From Microbacterium enclense (lineage in GTDB: Bacteria; Actinomycetota; Actinomycetes; Actinomycetales; Microbacteriaceae): a stretch of DNA of 64,000 bases. Each line of letters opens with the position of its first letter. Within the stretch, counting starts at the first letter, position 1. Shown here piece after piece: positions 31,447 through 40,327 of the stretch. The position numbers were made by a program, and so were the translations under genes. The stretch lies in assembly GCA_038182865.1 (NCBI GenBank), contig CP116226.1:4203485-4267484 (forward strand). Direction: 5' to 3'. The notes under the pieces are model-generated. The model worked only from the letters and a program-made list of their open reading frames with translations, was not told the DNA's origin and made no database searches.

Positions 31447-32344
31447 CGCCGCTCCTGCCCCGACCGGGGCGGTGGAACCCGAGCGCGTCGACATCGAGGT
31501 GGCCGGATGCCGCACGGCGACGTTCCGCTACGGCGATCCCTGCGGACCCGTCGTGCTCGCGCTCCACGGATTCCGCGGGACGCACGCCGGTCTCGCCCCT
31601 CTCTCGCGAGAGCTCGCCGCCCGGGGGTTTCGCGTCATCGCCCCCGACGCGCCCGGGTGCGGGGCATCCGACAGACTCCGCGGTGTCCATGATGTCGAGG
31701 CCGTCGCCGGATGGTTCCGCGAGCTGGCCCGTGCGTGCGGGAACCCCGGAACTCTGCTCGGGCACTCTTTCGGGAGCGTGGTCGTCGCTGCGACCGCGGC
31801 GCGCCGTGGAGAGGAGGGCACCGCCGTTCTGATCAATCCCGTCGCGAGCCTCCCCCTCGACGGCGTCTCGCGCCACGGGGCGTCTCTCGCACGGCTCTTC
31901 TACGCGGCGGCCGGCCGCCTCCCGGAGCGAGCGGGACGAGCCCTGCTGGCTCACCCCCTCGGCGCCGTCGTGAGCGCCGCCGTGATGACGACGACACGGG
32001 ACCGCACGCTGCGACGGTGGATCCGCGACGAGCACCGACGTCAGGCCGGCGCGTTCGCCGACCGGGACAGCGTCCTCCAGCTCTATCGTGCGGCCATCGC
32101 CGCGACGGTCGTCGACCATGGGCCCGCCCTGATGTGTCCGACACTCATCATCGGAGCGGAACGCGACCAGCTGAGTCCTGTCGCCGCCCAGCGGGCGCTC
32201 GGGGATTCCCTGGCAGATGCGACCGTGCGCATCCTGCCGGACCACGGGCACCTCATCCCCTACGAGGCACCGGGGGTCGCGGCCGAGACGATCGACGCGT
32301 GGCTCACCGCGCAGCAGCGCCGGGCGGAGCACGACCCGGCGTGA
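31436..32344 (+). CDS. Alpha/beta-fold hydrolase
   Basis: A 302-residue hydrolase: oxyanion-hole HGFRG near residue 44, nucleophile Ser111 in GHSFGS, acid Asp in GAERDQLSP and base His in DHGHLIPYE. A cap region lies at about 140-220. It overlaps the glycosyltransferase gene by 11 bases, so expression is coupled. It could remove an acyl group from a glycolipid, but specificity cannot be read from sequence. It is convergent with rseP, ten bases apart. Confidence 0.86.
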   Translation: MRRDAAPAPTGAVEPERVDIEVAGCRTATFRYGDPCGPVVLALHGFRGTHAGLAPLSRELAARGFRVIAPDAPGCGASDRLRGVHDVEAVAGWFRELARACGNPGTLLGHSFGSVVVAATAARRGEEGTAVLINPVASLPLDGVSRHGASLARLFYAAAGRLPERAGRALLAHPLGAVVSAAVMTTTRDRTLRRWIRDEHRRQAGAFADRDSVLQLYRAAIAATVVDHGPALMCPTLIIGAERDQLSPVAAQRALGDSLADATVRILPDHGHLIPYEAPGVAAETIDAWLTAQQRRAEHDPA

Positions 32345-32354
32345 CGATCCCGGG

Positions 32355-33671
32355 TCAGAGCAGCTTCACCGGGTTGAAGATGTCGGCCAGGAACAGAACG
32401 CTGCCCATCCCCACCAGCAGGATCACGACGACGAACGTCACGGGCACGAGGCGGGTGGCATCCACGGGCCTGGCGATCCGGCCGCGAGCGCGAGCGATGA
32501 GTCTTTTCAGTCCGTCCCACAGCGCCACGACGACGTGTCCGCCGTCGAGCGGGAGGAGTGGGATGAGGTTGAAGACGAACAGGGCGATGTTCAGTCCGCC
32601 CAGCAGCAGGATCATCTGCTGGACGCGATCGACGATGGGCGCGTCGACCGCGGCGATCTCGCCCGCCATGCGGCCCGCACCGACCACGCTCATCGGGCTG
32701 TCCGCGTCGCGCGGCTGCCCGGTCAGGGTGTCGACGGCGACGTCGTAGATGCGCACGGGCAGCTGCGTCATGATCTGCATCACCTGGCCGATGTACTGTC
32801 CGGTCGCATCGACGCCCGTCCAGATCGGTTGTTGAACGAACGAGGTCTGGGGGCGCAGCCCGGCGAACCCGATGGTCTCGTACTCGGGTGCTCCCGCGGC
32901 ATCCGTCACGGGGCGCCCCTGGGCGTCCACGACGGCGCGGTCGCTCGGTTGCGGGGTGAAGGAGATCGTCTGCTCCGCGCCTCCCCGCTCGATGACGAGC
33001 GACAGGGGCTTCCCCGGTGAGGCCTGGATGATCGCTGCCGCCTCGTCGAACGTCGACACGGGCGTGCCGTCGATCGAGATCATCTTGTCGCCCGGCTGGA
33101 TGCCGGCGGCCGCGGCGGGCGCGACCGGATCCGACGGCTCGCACTCCTGACGCTGCTGGCTCGCCGGGATCACGCACTCCGACACCGACGAGACGGTGGT
33201 GGTCCCCTGTTGGATGCCGATGGCACTCAGGGCGATCGTGAACAGCACGACGGCGAGGACGAGGTTCATCGCCGGACCGCCGAGCATGATGACGACGCGC
33301 TTCCAGACCGGCAGTCGGTAGAACGCCCGGTCGTCACCTCCGATGAGCGTCTCCGCGTTGGCATCCCGAGCGTCCTGGACCATGGTCGAGAAGAAGCGCG
33401 AGCGCCGCGTCGACGGCTGCTCCCCCTCGGGCGCCGGCGGGTACATCCCCGCCATCGAGATGAAGCCGCCGAGCGGCAGGGCCTTGAAGCCGTACTCGGT
33501 CTCGCCGATGCGGCGCGACCACAGCGTCGGCCCGAAGCCGATCATGTACTGGCCGACACGCACGCCGAAGATCTTCGCGGGGAGCAGGTGGCCCATCTCG
33601 TGCAGCGCGATCGAGACGGCCAGTCCCACCACGAGCACGAGCACGCCGATGAGGAACGCGATCGCAGTCAC
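32355..33671 (-). CDS. rseP: Site-2 intramembrane zinc metalloprotease (RseP/Rip1)
   Basis: Membrane protease that cleaves anti-sigma factors and other transmembrane proteins within the bilayer. HEMGH (residues 24-28) in the first helix and LPLDGGH in a C-terminal helix supply zinc ligands; a single PDZ domain lies at about 145-250, and a GGPAMNLVLAVVLF helix follows the first motif pair. The 438-residue length matches actinobacterial Rip1. GTG 33671 is set by TATCGT exactly six bases upstream; the open frame runs far further but without homology. Elsewhere rip1 lies directly between dxr and ispG. Confidence 0.94.
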   Translation of the reverse strand: MTAIAFLIGVLVLVVGLAVSIALHEMGHLLPAKIFGVRVGQYMIGFGPTLWSRRIGETEYGFKALPLGGFISMAGMYPPAPEGEQPSTRRSRFFSTMVQDARDANAETLIGGDDRAFYRLPVWKRVVIMLGGPAMNLVLAVVLFTIALSAIGIQQGTTTVSSVSECVIPASQQRQECEPSDPVAPAAAAGIQPGDKMISIDGTPVSTFDEAAAIIQASPGKPLSLVIERGGAEQTISFTPQPSDRAVVDAQGRPVTDAAGAPEYETIGFAGLRPQTSFVQQPIWTGVDATGQYIGQVMQIMTQLPVRIYDVAVDTLTGQPRDADSPMSVVGAGRMAGEIAAVDAPIVDRVQQMILLLGGLNIALFVFNLIPLLPLDGGHVVVALWDGLKRLIARARGRIARPVDATRLVPVTFVVVILLVGMGSVLFLADIFNPVKLL

Positions 33672-33683
33672 CCGCCGACGATA
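33672..33683 (-). promoter_or_regulatory. -10 element deciding the rseP start
   Basis: TATCGT (complement of 33678-33683), six bases CGGCGG, GTG 33671. Confidence 0.65.
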
Positions 33684-33745
33684 CCGCCGCCGCCCTTTGA
33701 AGCACCCGTGCGGCTCCGATGCCGAGACTGTGCAAGAGCGGATGA

Positions 33746-33758
33746 GACAATGGACAGG
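33746..33758 (+). promoter_or_regulatory. Possible -10 element of the Mur-ligase gene
   Basis: GACAAT at 33746-33751, seven bases, ATG 33759. It departs from TANNNT at the first position, so it is weaker evidence than the other cases. Confidence 0.4.
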
Positions 33759-35417
33759 ATGCCGACCGACGCCGCCCCGAACCTCCCGCCCGTGCTCCGG
33801 CCCGAGCGTCCGCCCCAGCGCGACCTCGCCGAGCTCGCCCGCCGATTCGGCGGCCGCAGCGTCGGGAAAGTCGAAGGCACGGTCCTCACCGGGATCACTC
33901 TGGCCACCGCCGATCTGCGCGCCGGGGAGGCGTTCGTCGCGATCCGGGGTGTGAATCGTCACGGAGCGGAGTTCGCGGTCACCGCCGCCGAGCGCGGTGC
34001 CGTCGCGGTCATCACCGATGCCGACGGCGCCGAGATCGCGGCATCCACGGGTCTTCCCCTCGTCGTCGTCGACGACCCTCGGGCACTGCTCGGCGACCTG
34101 TCGGCGTGGGTGTACGGGACGGGACCCGGCGACGATCTCCCGCAGCTGCTGGCCACCACCGGGACGAACGGCAAGACGAGCGTGTCGCACCTGCTCGAGG
34201 GGATCCTCGGCCAGCTCGGGGTCGTGACGGGACTGTCGTCGACCGCTGAACGCCACATCGCGGGCGAGGTCATCGTCTCGCGATTGACGACGCCCGAGGC
34301 CTCCGAGTTCCATGCGTTGCTCGCCCTCATGCGCGAGCGCGGCGTCGAGGCCGTCGCCGTCGAGGTGAGCGCGCAGGCCCTCACCCGTCATCGCGTCGAC
34401 GGTCTGGTGTTCGACGTCGCCGGCTTCACCAACCTCACGCACGACCACCTCGACGACTACGCCGACATGCGGGAGTACTTCGAGGCCAAGCTCCCGCTCT
34501 TCCGCCCCGATCGCGCGCGCCGAGGCGTCGTGTGCCTCGACTCCGCCGCCGGTGCCGAGATCGTGGCCCGGGCCGAGATCCCCGTGGTCACGATCGTCAC
34601 CCCCGCGATCGCGGAGAACGCGGATGCCGACGCCGACTGGACGGTCGAGATCGTCGATGAGCGTCAGGAGGGCACCGAGTTCACGCTGCGCTCGCGAGAC
34701 GGGCGCTCGTTGACCACCGTCGTCCCGGTGATCGGTCGGCACATGGCGGCGAACGCGGGCCTGGCGATCGTGATGCTGCTCGAGACGGGGTACGCGTGGG
34801 AGCGCGTCGTCGACGTCCTCGACGGCGGCCGCATCGACGCGTCGCTCCCGGGGCGCACCCAGCTGGTGTCCGGATCCCAGGGGCCCGCCGTGTACGTCGA
34901 CTTCGGCCACTCCCCCGACGCGTTCGAGAAGACGCTCGCGGCCGTCCGGCGCGTGACACCCGGCACGGTGGTCATGCTCTTCGGCGCCGACGGCGACCGT
35001 GACGCGACCAAGCGCCACGATATGGGGCGGACCGCGGTGCTCGGCAGCGACATCCTCGTCGTCACCGACCACCACCCCCGGCACGAGAACCCGGATGCCA
35101 TCCGCGACGTGCTCGTCGAAGGTGCGCGCCGCGCTCGCCCCGACGCCCGCATCCTCGAGTTCACGCCGCCGGAGCGAGCGATCCTCGAGGCCGTGGCGCT
35201 CGTGGGCGAGGGCGACGCGATCCTGTGGGCTGGTCCGGGCCACCAGGACTACCGCGACATCCGCGGCGTCCGCACTCCCTACTCGGCGCGCGAGCTCTCG
35301 CGTCGCGCCCTACGCGCGGCCGGCTGGCCCGTTCCCGACCCGCAGTGGCCCGTGCCCTACCCGACCGACGAGACCCCGTCGTCCGACCCCGAGCGACCGG
35401 TCGACTTCCCCGCCTGA
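33759..35417 (+). CDS. MurE-like UDP-N-acetylmuramyl peptide ligase (paralogue outside the dcw cluster)
   Basis: A 552-residue Mur ligase. The N-terminal UDP-MurNAc domain, the ATP loop TTGTNGKTS (about residue 134), the carbamoyl-lysine region and a C-terminal ligase domain (from about 365) follow MurE order. Where MurE has its amino-acid selecting DNPR (diaminopimelate) or DDPN-type (lysine) loop, this protein has DHHPRHENP, so the added residue is not predictable. The usual murE sits in the dcw cluster, not next to rseP, so this is probably a second copy. ATG 33750 is an alternative start. Confidence 0.82.
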   Translation: MPTDAAPNLPPVLRPERPPQRDLAELARRFGGRSVGKVEGTVLTGITLATADLRAGEAFVAIRGVNRHGAEFAVTAAERGAVAVITDADGAEIAASTGLPLVVVDDPRALLGDLSAWVYGTGPGDDLPQLLATTGTNGKTSVSHLLEGILGQLGVVTGLSSTAERHIAGEVIVSRLTTPEASEFHALLALMRERGVEAVAVEVSAQALTRHRVDGLVFDVAGFTNLTHDHLDDYADMREYFEAKLPLFRPDRARRGVVCLDSAAGAEIVARAEIPVVTIVTPAIAENADADADWTVEIVDERQEGTEFTLRSRDGRSLTTVVPVIGRHMAANAGLAIVMLLETGYAWERVVDVLDGGRIDASLPGRTQLVSGSQGPAVYVDFGHSPDAFEKTLAAVRRVTPGTVVMLFGADGDRDATKRHDMGRTAVLGSDILVVTDHHPRHENPDAIRDVLVEGARRARPDARILEFTPPERAILEAVALVGEGDAILWAGPGHQDYRDIRGVRTPYSARELSRRALRAAGWPVPDPQWPVPYPTDETPSSDPERPVDFPA

Positions 35418-35441
35418 TCGCGGAGCGCGGGCCGCACGGGC

Positions 35442-36224
35442 TCAGACGACGACCGACAGATCGATGTCCCAGAAGCCCTGTTCGCCCGGACGAACCTCGT
35501 AGCGCATCAGGAAGCCCTCGCGGTGCGGACGGCGTTCGGCGGCGAGGGCTTCGACGAGGCACGTCAGGGCCTCGGCGTACCACCCGAGGTCGTGAAGTCC
35601 CACGGCGTCGGTTCGGCGAGCCGCGAAGATCTCGGTCCGGGCGGGGAGGACCCCCGTGACGAAACCCGCGACGAGGTCTCGACCGGCGGTCTCCGACACG
35701 GGCCAGCACAGGGTGACGTCGTGCGTCTCCTGGTCACGGACCCTCGTGCTCACCCAGTGCGGTCCGGTGACGTCGACGCCCGCGCGGGCGAAGCGGTCGG
35801 ACGCGTCGTCGTCCGCCGCATCGCGCTCACTCGGCTCCCCGTGGATCGGGTATCCCATGAACGCCTGTTCCGGTACGTCCCGTCGAGCGATGGCGACCTC
35901 GGCGGGTGACTCGGCGAAGGTCTGCAGCACCGCGTCGAACGCCGCGTCGTGTCGCCGGCGCTCTCGGAGGACGCGCTCGCGCTGCTGCTCGAGGGCGTCG
36001 ACGCCACCCGGCGAACCGAGAACGCGCGCGATGACGGGCAGCGGGACATCGGCCTCGCGCAGCGAGAGGATGATCAGGGCCTCGCGGATCTGGCGTGGCG
36101 CATAGCAGCGACGTCCGCTCGCGTCGTCGACGCGCGCAGGAGCGAGCAGACCTTGCTCGTCGTAATGACGAAGGGCTTTGACAGTGAGGCCCGTCAGGGC
36201 TGAGAACTCTCCGATGTGCAACAT
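35442..36224 (-). CDS. MerR-family regulator with GyrI-like effector domain
   Basis: A 260-residue regulator. Residues 1-70 form the MerR winged helix (LHIGEFSALTGLTVKALRHYDEQGLL), residues about 75-120 the coiled coil, and the C-terminus from about 130 resembles the GyrI/BmrR effector-binding fold that takes cationic drugs or other hydrophobic ligands. ATG 36224 has GAGG ten bases before. No obvious target with a 19-base spaced promoter is adjacent; it lies between murE-like and dxr, where it interrupts the isoprenoid cluster. Confidence 0.85.
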   Translation of the reverse strand: MLHIGEFSALTGLTVKALRHYDEQGLLAPARVDDASGRRCYAPRQIREALIILSLREADVPLPVIARVLGSPGGVDALEQQRERVLRERRRHDAAFDAVLQTFAESPAEVAIARRDVPEQAFMGYPIHGEPSERDAADDDASDRFARAGVDVTGPHWVSTRVRDQETHDVTLCWPVSETAGRDLVAGFVTGVLPARTEIFAARRTDAVGLHDLGWYAEALTCLVEALAAERRPHREGFLMRYEVRPGEQGFWDIDLSVVV

Positions 36225-36265
36225 GCGTTCAGCCTCGATGCTCCCCCGAGGGGAGGAGCAAGCGG

Positions 36266-37348
36266 TCAGCGCTTCGCGATCACGGCGTCCGCCGTTCGGC
36301 GGGCCCACGCCTCGGCATCGGCGAGCGATTCGCGCGTGAGCGTCGCGGGTGGCTCGTGCCGGTCGACGACCGCCTCGATGACCTCCAGGATGCCGAGGAA
36401 GCTCAACCGGCCCTCGTGGAACGCGTCCACCGCCTGCTCGTTCGCGGCGTTGAACACAGCGGGATAGGTCGCCCGGGCGCGACCGACCTGCTTGGCGAGG
36501 GCCACGGCGCCGAAAGCCTCCTCGTCGAGGGGCTCGAACGTCCACTGCGACGCCCGCGTCCAATCGATCGGTGCTCCCACCCCGGCGATACGCCGTGGCC
36601 AATCGAGCCCGAGGGAGATGGGCAAGCGCATGTCGGGCGGGGAGGCCTGGGCGATCGTGGAGCCGTCGACGAACTCGACCATCGAGTGCACGATCGACTG
36701 CGGGTGGACGACGACGTCGATCCGGTCGTACGGCACGTCGAAGAGCAGGTGCGCCTCGATCACCTCGAGGCCCTTGTTCACCAGGGTCGCGGAGTTGGTC
36801 GTCACGACGCGACCCATGTCCCATGTCGGGTGGGCGAGCGCCTCTGCCGGTGTGACGTCGACGAGATCGTGCCGGTCACGTCCGCGGAAGGGGCCTCCGG
36901 ACGCCGTGAGCACCAGCCGACGTACCTCGTGCGCCTCGCCCGAACGCAGGGCCTGCGCGATCGCCGAGTGCTCGGAATCCACCGGCACGATCTGCCCCGG
37001 CGCGGCGAGCGCCGTCACGAGGTCGCCCCCGACGATGAGCGACTCCTTGTTCGCGAGGGCGAGCGTGCGCCCCTTCTCGAGAGCCGCGATCGTGGGGCCG
37101 AGACCGACCGACCCGGTGATGCCGTTGACGACGACGTCGGCCTCGATGTCTCGGACGAGCTGTTCGGCTTCGACGGCGCCGAGGGCGACGTGCTCGACCC
37201 CGAACGCCTCGGCCTGTGCCTGGACGCCGGCACGGTCGGAGCCGGCGGCCAGGCCGACGACCTCGAACCGATCCGGGTTTGCACGAATGACGTCGAGCGC
37301 CTGCGTGCCGATCGAGCCGGTGGAACCGAGGAGGAGGACGCGGCGCAT
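36266..37348 (-). CDS. dxr: 1-deoxy-D-xylulose 5-phosphate reductoisomerase
   Basis: Second step of the MEP pathway: NADPH- and metal-dependent conversion of DXP to MEP. The NADPH loop GSTGSIGTQALDV starts at residue 8; KESLIVGGDL, the metal and substrate residues in DSEHSAIAQAL, TASGGPFRGR and the flexible NSATLVNKGLEV segments are all present. The 360-residue length is somewhat short of E. coli's 398 but normal for actinobacteria. TAGGCT lies exactly six bases before the ATG. Confidence 0.96.
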   Translation of the reverse strand: MRRVLLLGSTGSIGTQALDVIRANPDRFEVVGLAAGSDRAGVQAQAEAFGVEHVALGAVEAEQLVRDIEADVVVNGITGSVGLGPTIAALEKGRTLALANKESLIVGGDLVTALAAPGQIVPVDSEHSAIAQALRSGEAHEVRRLVLTASGGPFRGRDRHDLVDVTPAEALAHPTWDMGRVVTTNSATLVNKGLEVIEAHLLFDVPYDRIDVVVHPQSIVHSMVEFVDGSTIAQASPPDMRLPISLGLDWPRRIAGVGAPIDWTRASQWTFEPLDEEAFGAVALAKQVGRARATYPAVFNAANEQAVDAFHEGRLSFLGILEVIEAVVDRHEPPATLTRESLADAEAWARRTADAVIAKR

Positions 37349-37360
37349 CCCGTCAGCCTA
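37349..37360 (-). promoter_or_regulatory. -10 element of dxr
   Basis: TAGGCT (complement of 37355-37360), six bases GACGGG, ATG 37348. It overlaps the last codon of the FKBP gene. Confidence 0.65.
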
Positions 37361-38353
37361 CTGAGCGGCGGGTGTCGCGTGCTGGACGCCGAGGATGTCC
37401 ACCACGAAGACGAGCGGCGAGCCGGCGGGGATGCCGGGCTTCTCCTGGTCGCCGTAGCCCGCCGAAGCCGGCATGACGACGACGACCTGCGAGCCGACCG
37501 TCTGCCCCTCGAGTGCCTGACGGAAACCGTCGACGACACCGGTCGTCGGGAACTGTGCGGGCGAGCCGTTCTTCCAGCTCGAGTCGAACACCTTGCCCCC
37601 GTCGTAGAGCGCGCCGGTGTACTGCACGATGACCTGGTCGCCGGGATTCACGACGTCACCCGTCCCCTGACGAAGGTTCTCCACGCGGGTCTCGGTCGGA
37701 GCCGGGCCCGTCGGCACCGGGAGGATCTGGTTGCCGTCGGCATCGGTCGTCGTGGTCGGCGCGCCGTTGTCTTCGAAAGTGAACGCCGGCATGCCCTCGG
37801 CCGGGGCGACCTCGGCTCCCTCGGCACGCGTGGGGAGCTCCTCGATCGCGTCGGCGACGAGCACGAAGGCGGGTGACCCCTCCCCGAGCGCACCGGCCGG
37901 GAAGCTCGACACCGTGCGCGAGCCGATGGTGGCGCATTCGAGCGAGGCGCCGAAGATCTGCTGCGACTCCACCAACGTGTCCATCCCGCTCGGCGCCGAG
38001 TCCAGGGACTGCAACTGCACGGCCCCCGTTGCCGCGTCGAGCAGTGTGTAGTTCGCCTTGAGGACGTCACCGGCTCGCACCTGCTGACCCGATCCCTCGA
38101 TGAGAGTGGTCCGCGACAGCTCGGTCGGGGCGTAGCCCTGCGGGAGGGTCACGCTCACCGCGCTCTGGAAGTCCCCCGACACCTGCAGGCCGTCGGGAAC
38201 GGCGGCATCGGGGAGAGCGCTCTGGCACTGCCCCGCGTCGGGGCTCGCGCTGGCATCCGGGCTCTCGCTGGCATCGGGCGATCCGCTGCATCCCGCCAAG
38301 AGCAGTACTGCGGCGGTGGCGACGGACAGGGAAGCGATCGGGCGGAAGCGCAC
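37358..38353 (-). CDS. Lipoprotein FKBP-type peptidyl-prolyl isomerase
   Basis: A 331-residue secreted lipoprotein: signal peptide with lipobox LLLAGC (Cys22), a Ser/Pro/Asp-rich linker, and a C-terminal FKBP domain (about 235-325) with VQYTGALYDGGKVFDSSW and VVMPASAGYG. The segment at about 60-200 looks like a second, degenerate FKBP-like domain. It should sit on the outer face of the membrane and help fold exported proteins. GTG 38353 is chosen because GAGAGG lies about eight bases before it and the signal peptide starts here. Confidence 0.88.
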   Translation of the reverse strand: MRFRPIASLSVATAAVLLLAGCSGSPDASESPDASASPDAGQCQSALPDAAVPDGLQVSGDFQSAVSVTLPQGYAPTELSRTTLIEGSGQQVRAGDVLKANYTLLDAATGAVQLQSLDSAPSGMDTLVESQQIFGASLECATIGSRTVSSFPAGALGEGSPAFVLVADAIEELPTRAEGAEVAPAEGMPAFTFEDNGAPTTTTDADGNQILPVPTGPAPTETRVENLRQGTGDVVNPGDQVIVQYTGALYDGGKVFDSSWKNGSPAQFPTTGVVDGFRQALEGQTVGSQVVVVMPASAGYGDQEKPGIPAGSPLVFVVDILGVQHATPAAQ

Positions 38354-38482
38354 GGAGGACCTCTCGGAGAAAGACAGGGAGCCTCCATCCTCCCGCATCC
38401 GGCTTTGTCGGGGCTGGGAGTCCCCGTGCGCGCGAGGACGGGCGCGCGACCGGGCATGCGCGGCCGGGCATGCGGTGACGAG

Positions 38483-38494
38483 TAATCTCGACGG
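38483..38494 (+). promoter_or_regulatory. -10 element of plsC
   Basis: TAATCT at 38483-38488, six bases, GTG 38495. A tandem CCGGGCATGCG repeat lies upstream (38452-38475) where a -35 would be expected. Confidence 0.65.
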
Positions 38495-39244
38495 GTGAGT
38501 TCCGACGAGTCCGGCGCCGTGGCCGTCGCCCCGCCGAAGCAGATGGGCGCCGCCTACGGCCTCGGGCGTTTTCTCATCACTCCTCTCGCCCGGGCGATCT
38601 ATCGCCCGCACATCGAGGGGCGGGACAACGTCCCTCGCACCGGCCCGGTGATCTTCGCGAGCAACCACCTGTCGTTCATCGACTCGATCGCGATCCCCGT
38701 GGCATCCCCGCGTCCGGTGCACTTCCTCGCGAAGTCCACCTACTTCGAGAAATGGGCCTCGCGACAGTTCTTCACCGCGATCGGCGCGATCGCGGTCGAG
38801 CGCGGAGCAGGCAAGGCCGCCCTCGACGCCCTCGACCAACAGCGCGAGCTCCTCGAGGACGGCCGCGCGGTCGCGCTCTACCCCGAGGGCACGCGGTCGC
38901 TCGACGGCCGCCTCTACAAGGGGCGAACCGGGGTCGCCTTCCTCGCGCTGCAGACCGGGGCCCCCGTCGTACCCGTCGGTCTCGTCGGCACCGACAAGGT
39001 CATGCCCGTGGGCGCCAAGGTGCCCACGACGAAAGAACGCATCACCGTGCGCTTCGGCACGCCCCTCGATCTGTCTCCGCACGGCCCCGCGAGTTCCGGA
39101 CGCGCGCGGCGCGGCGCCACCGATGAGATCATGGCCGCGATCCACGCCCTCAGCGAGCAGGAGCTGGCGGGTGCCTACAACGAGGCGCCGGCCCAGACCC
39201 CGCTCGAGCGGATCAAGCAGGTCCTGCCGCACGAACGACTCTGA
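38495..39244 (+). CDS. plsC: 1-acyl-glycerol-3-phosphate acyltransferase (PlsC family)
   Basis: Membrane-associated acyltransferase that adds the second acyl chain in phospholipid synthesis. The catalytic H-X4-D motif is NHLSFIDS (His58, Asp63), and YPEGTRSLDG is the substrate-phosphate motif near residue 129. The 249-residue length is normal. Related paralogues acylate other lipids, so the exact acceptor is inferred. The leaderless-type promoter fixes the GTG start. Confidence 0.88.
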   Translation: MSSDESGAVAVAPPKQMGAAYGLGRFLITPLARAIYRPHIEGRDNVPRTGPVIFASNHLSFIDSIAIPVASPRPVHFLAKSTYFEKWASRQFFTAIGAIAVERGAGKAALDALDQQRELLEDGRAVALYPEGTRSLDGRLYKGRTGVAFLALQTGAPVVPVGLVGTDKVMPVGAKVPTTKERITVRFGTPLDLSPHGPASSGRARRGATDEIMAAIHALSEQELAGAYNEAPAQTPLERIKQVLPHERL

Positions 39245-39256
39245 TCCTTTTCCTCC

Positions 39257-39285
39257 TTGACGCGGCGGCGCACGGCGAGCAGGGT
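39257..39285 (+). promoter_or_regulatory. Promoter of the dhaKLM operon
   Basis: -35 TTGACG (39257-39262), 17-base spacer, -10 CAGGGT (39280-39285). It gives a leader of about 40 bases carrying the GAGGAGG ribosome-binding site of dhaK. Confidence 0.5.
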
Positions 39286-39331
39286 CGGGAGGGACGGCCC
39301 CGAACCGTCACCGCCACGACGAGGAGGCACC

Positions 39332-40327
39332 GTGAAGAAGTTCGTGAACGACCCGGCTGACGTGCTGGCCGAAGCCCTGAGGGGCATCCAGGCCGCCTTC
39401 CCGCAGCTTCGCGTCGACGCAGAGAATCGGGTGATCCTGCGGGCGGAGCCGACCCCCGCGGGAAAGGTCGCGCTGGTCTCCGGGGGCGGATCGGGACACG
39501 AACCCCTGCACGGCGGTTTCGTCGGGCGCGGCATGCTCGACGCCGCCGCGGCGGGCGAGGTCTTCACCTCCCCGACCCCCGATCAGGTTCTCGCCGCCAC
39601 CCAGGCCGTGGATTCGGGCGCCGGTGTGCTGCATATCGTGAAGAACTACACGGGTGACGTCCTGAACTTCGAGATGGCGGCCGAACTCGCTGCCGCCGAG
39701 GGCGTGCAGGTCGAGGCGGTCGTCATCGCGGACGACGTCGCGGTGCAGGACTCGACCTGGACCGCGGGCCGTCGCGGCACGGGCACGACCGTGATCCTCG
39801 AGAAGATCGTCGGTGCCCTGGCCGAGGAGGGCGCCGATCTCGCCGCCGTCGCCGCGCTCGCGCGCCGCGTCGCGGCTTCGGGACGCTCGATGGGCGTCGC
39901 GCTCACCAGCTGCACGGTGCCCGCCGCGGGGCGGCCCACCTTCGAGCTGCCCGACGACGAGATGGAGGTCGGTGTCGGCATCCACGGTGAACCGGGGCGG
40001 TCGCGCGTGAAGTTGGCATCCGCGCGCGAGATCGCGAAGCTCATGGTCGACCCGATCGTCCACGACTTCGGCGAGCCGGTCGGGCCCGCGATCGTGCTGC
40101 TGTCGGGCTTGGGCGCGACCCCCCTGATCGAGCAGTACCTCTTGTACGGCGAGATCGCGCCCCTGCTGTCCGATGCCGGCGTCGACGTCCAACGCGTCCT
40201 CATCGGCGACTACATCACCAGCCTCGACATGGCCGGAGCATCGCTCACGGTCGTCCACGCCGACGACGAGATGCTGCGCCTGTGGGACGCGCCCGTCGTC
40301 ACTCCGGGCCTGCGGTGGGGCGCATGA
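39332..40327 (+). CDS. dhaK: Dihydroxyacetone kinase subunit DhaK
   Basis: Binds dihydroxyacetone covalently for phosphorylation. The hemiaminal-forming histidine is His218 in GVGIHGEPG, the same number as in E. coli; SGGGSGHEPLHGGFVG near residue 50 is the family signature. At 331 residues it is the kinase-only PTS-type subunit, not the fused ATP-dependent enzyme. GTG 39332 has a perfect GAGGAGG seven bases upstream. Its stop overlaps dhaL (ATGA). Confidence 0.95.
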   Translation: MKKFVNDPADVLAEALRGIQAAFPQLRVDAENRVILRAEPTPAGKVALVSGGGSGHEPLHGGFVGRGMLDAAAAGEVFTSPTPDQVLAATQAVDSGAGVLHIVKNYTGDVLNFEMAAELAAAEGVQVEAVVIADDVAVQDSTWTAGRRGTGTTVILEKIVGALAEEGADLAAVAALARRVAASGRSMGVALTSCTVPAAGRPTFELPDDEMEVGVGIHGEPGRSRVKLASAREIAKLMVDPIVHDFGEPVGPAIVLLSGLGATPLIEQYLLYGEIAPLLSDAGVDVQRVLIGDYITSLDMAGASLTVVHADDEMLRLWDAPVVTPGLRWGA

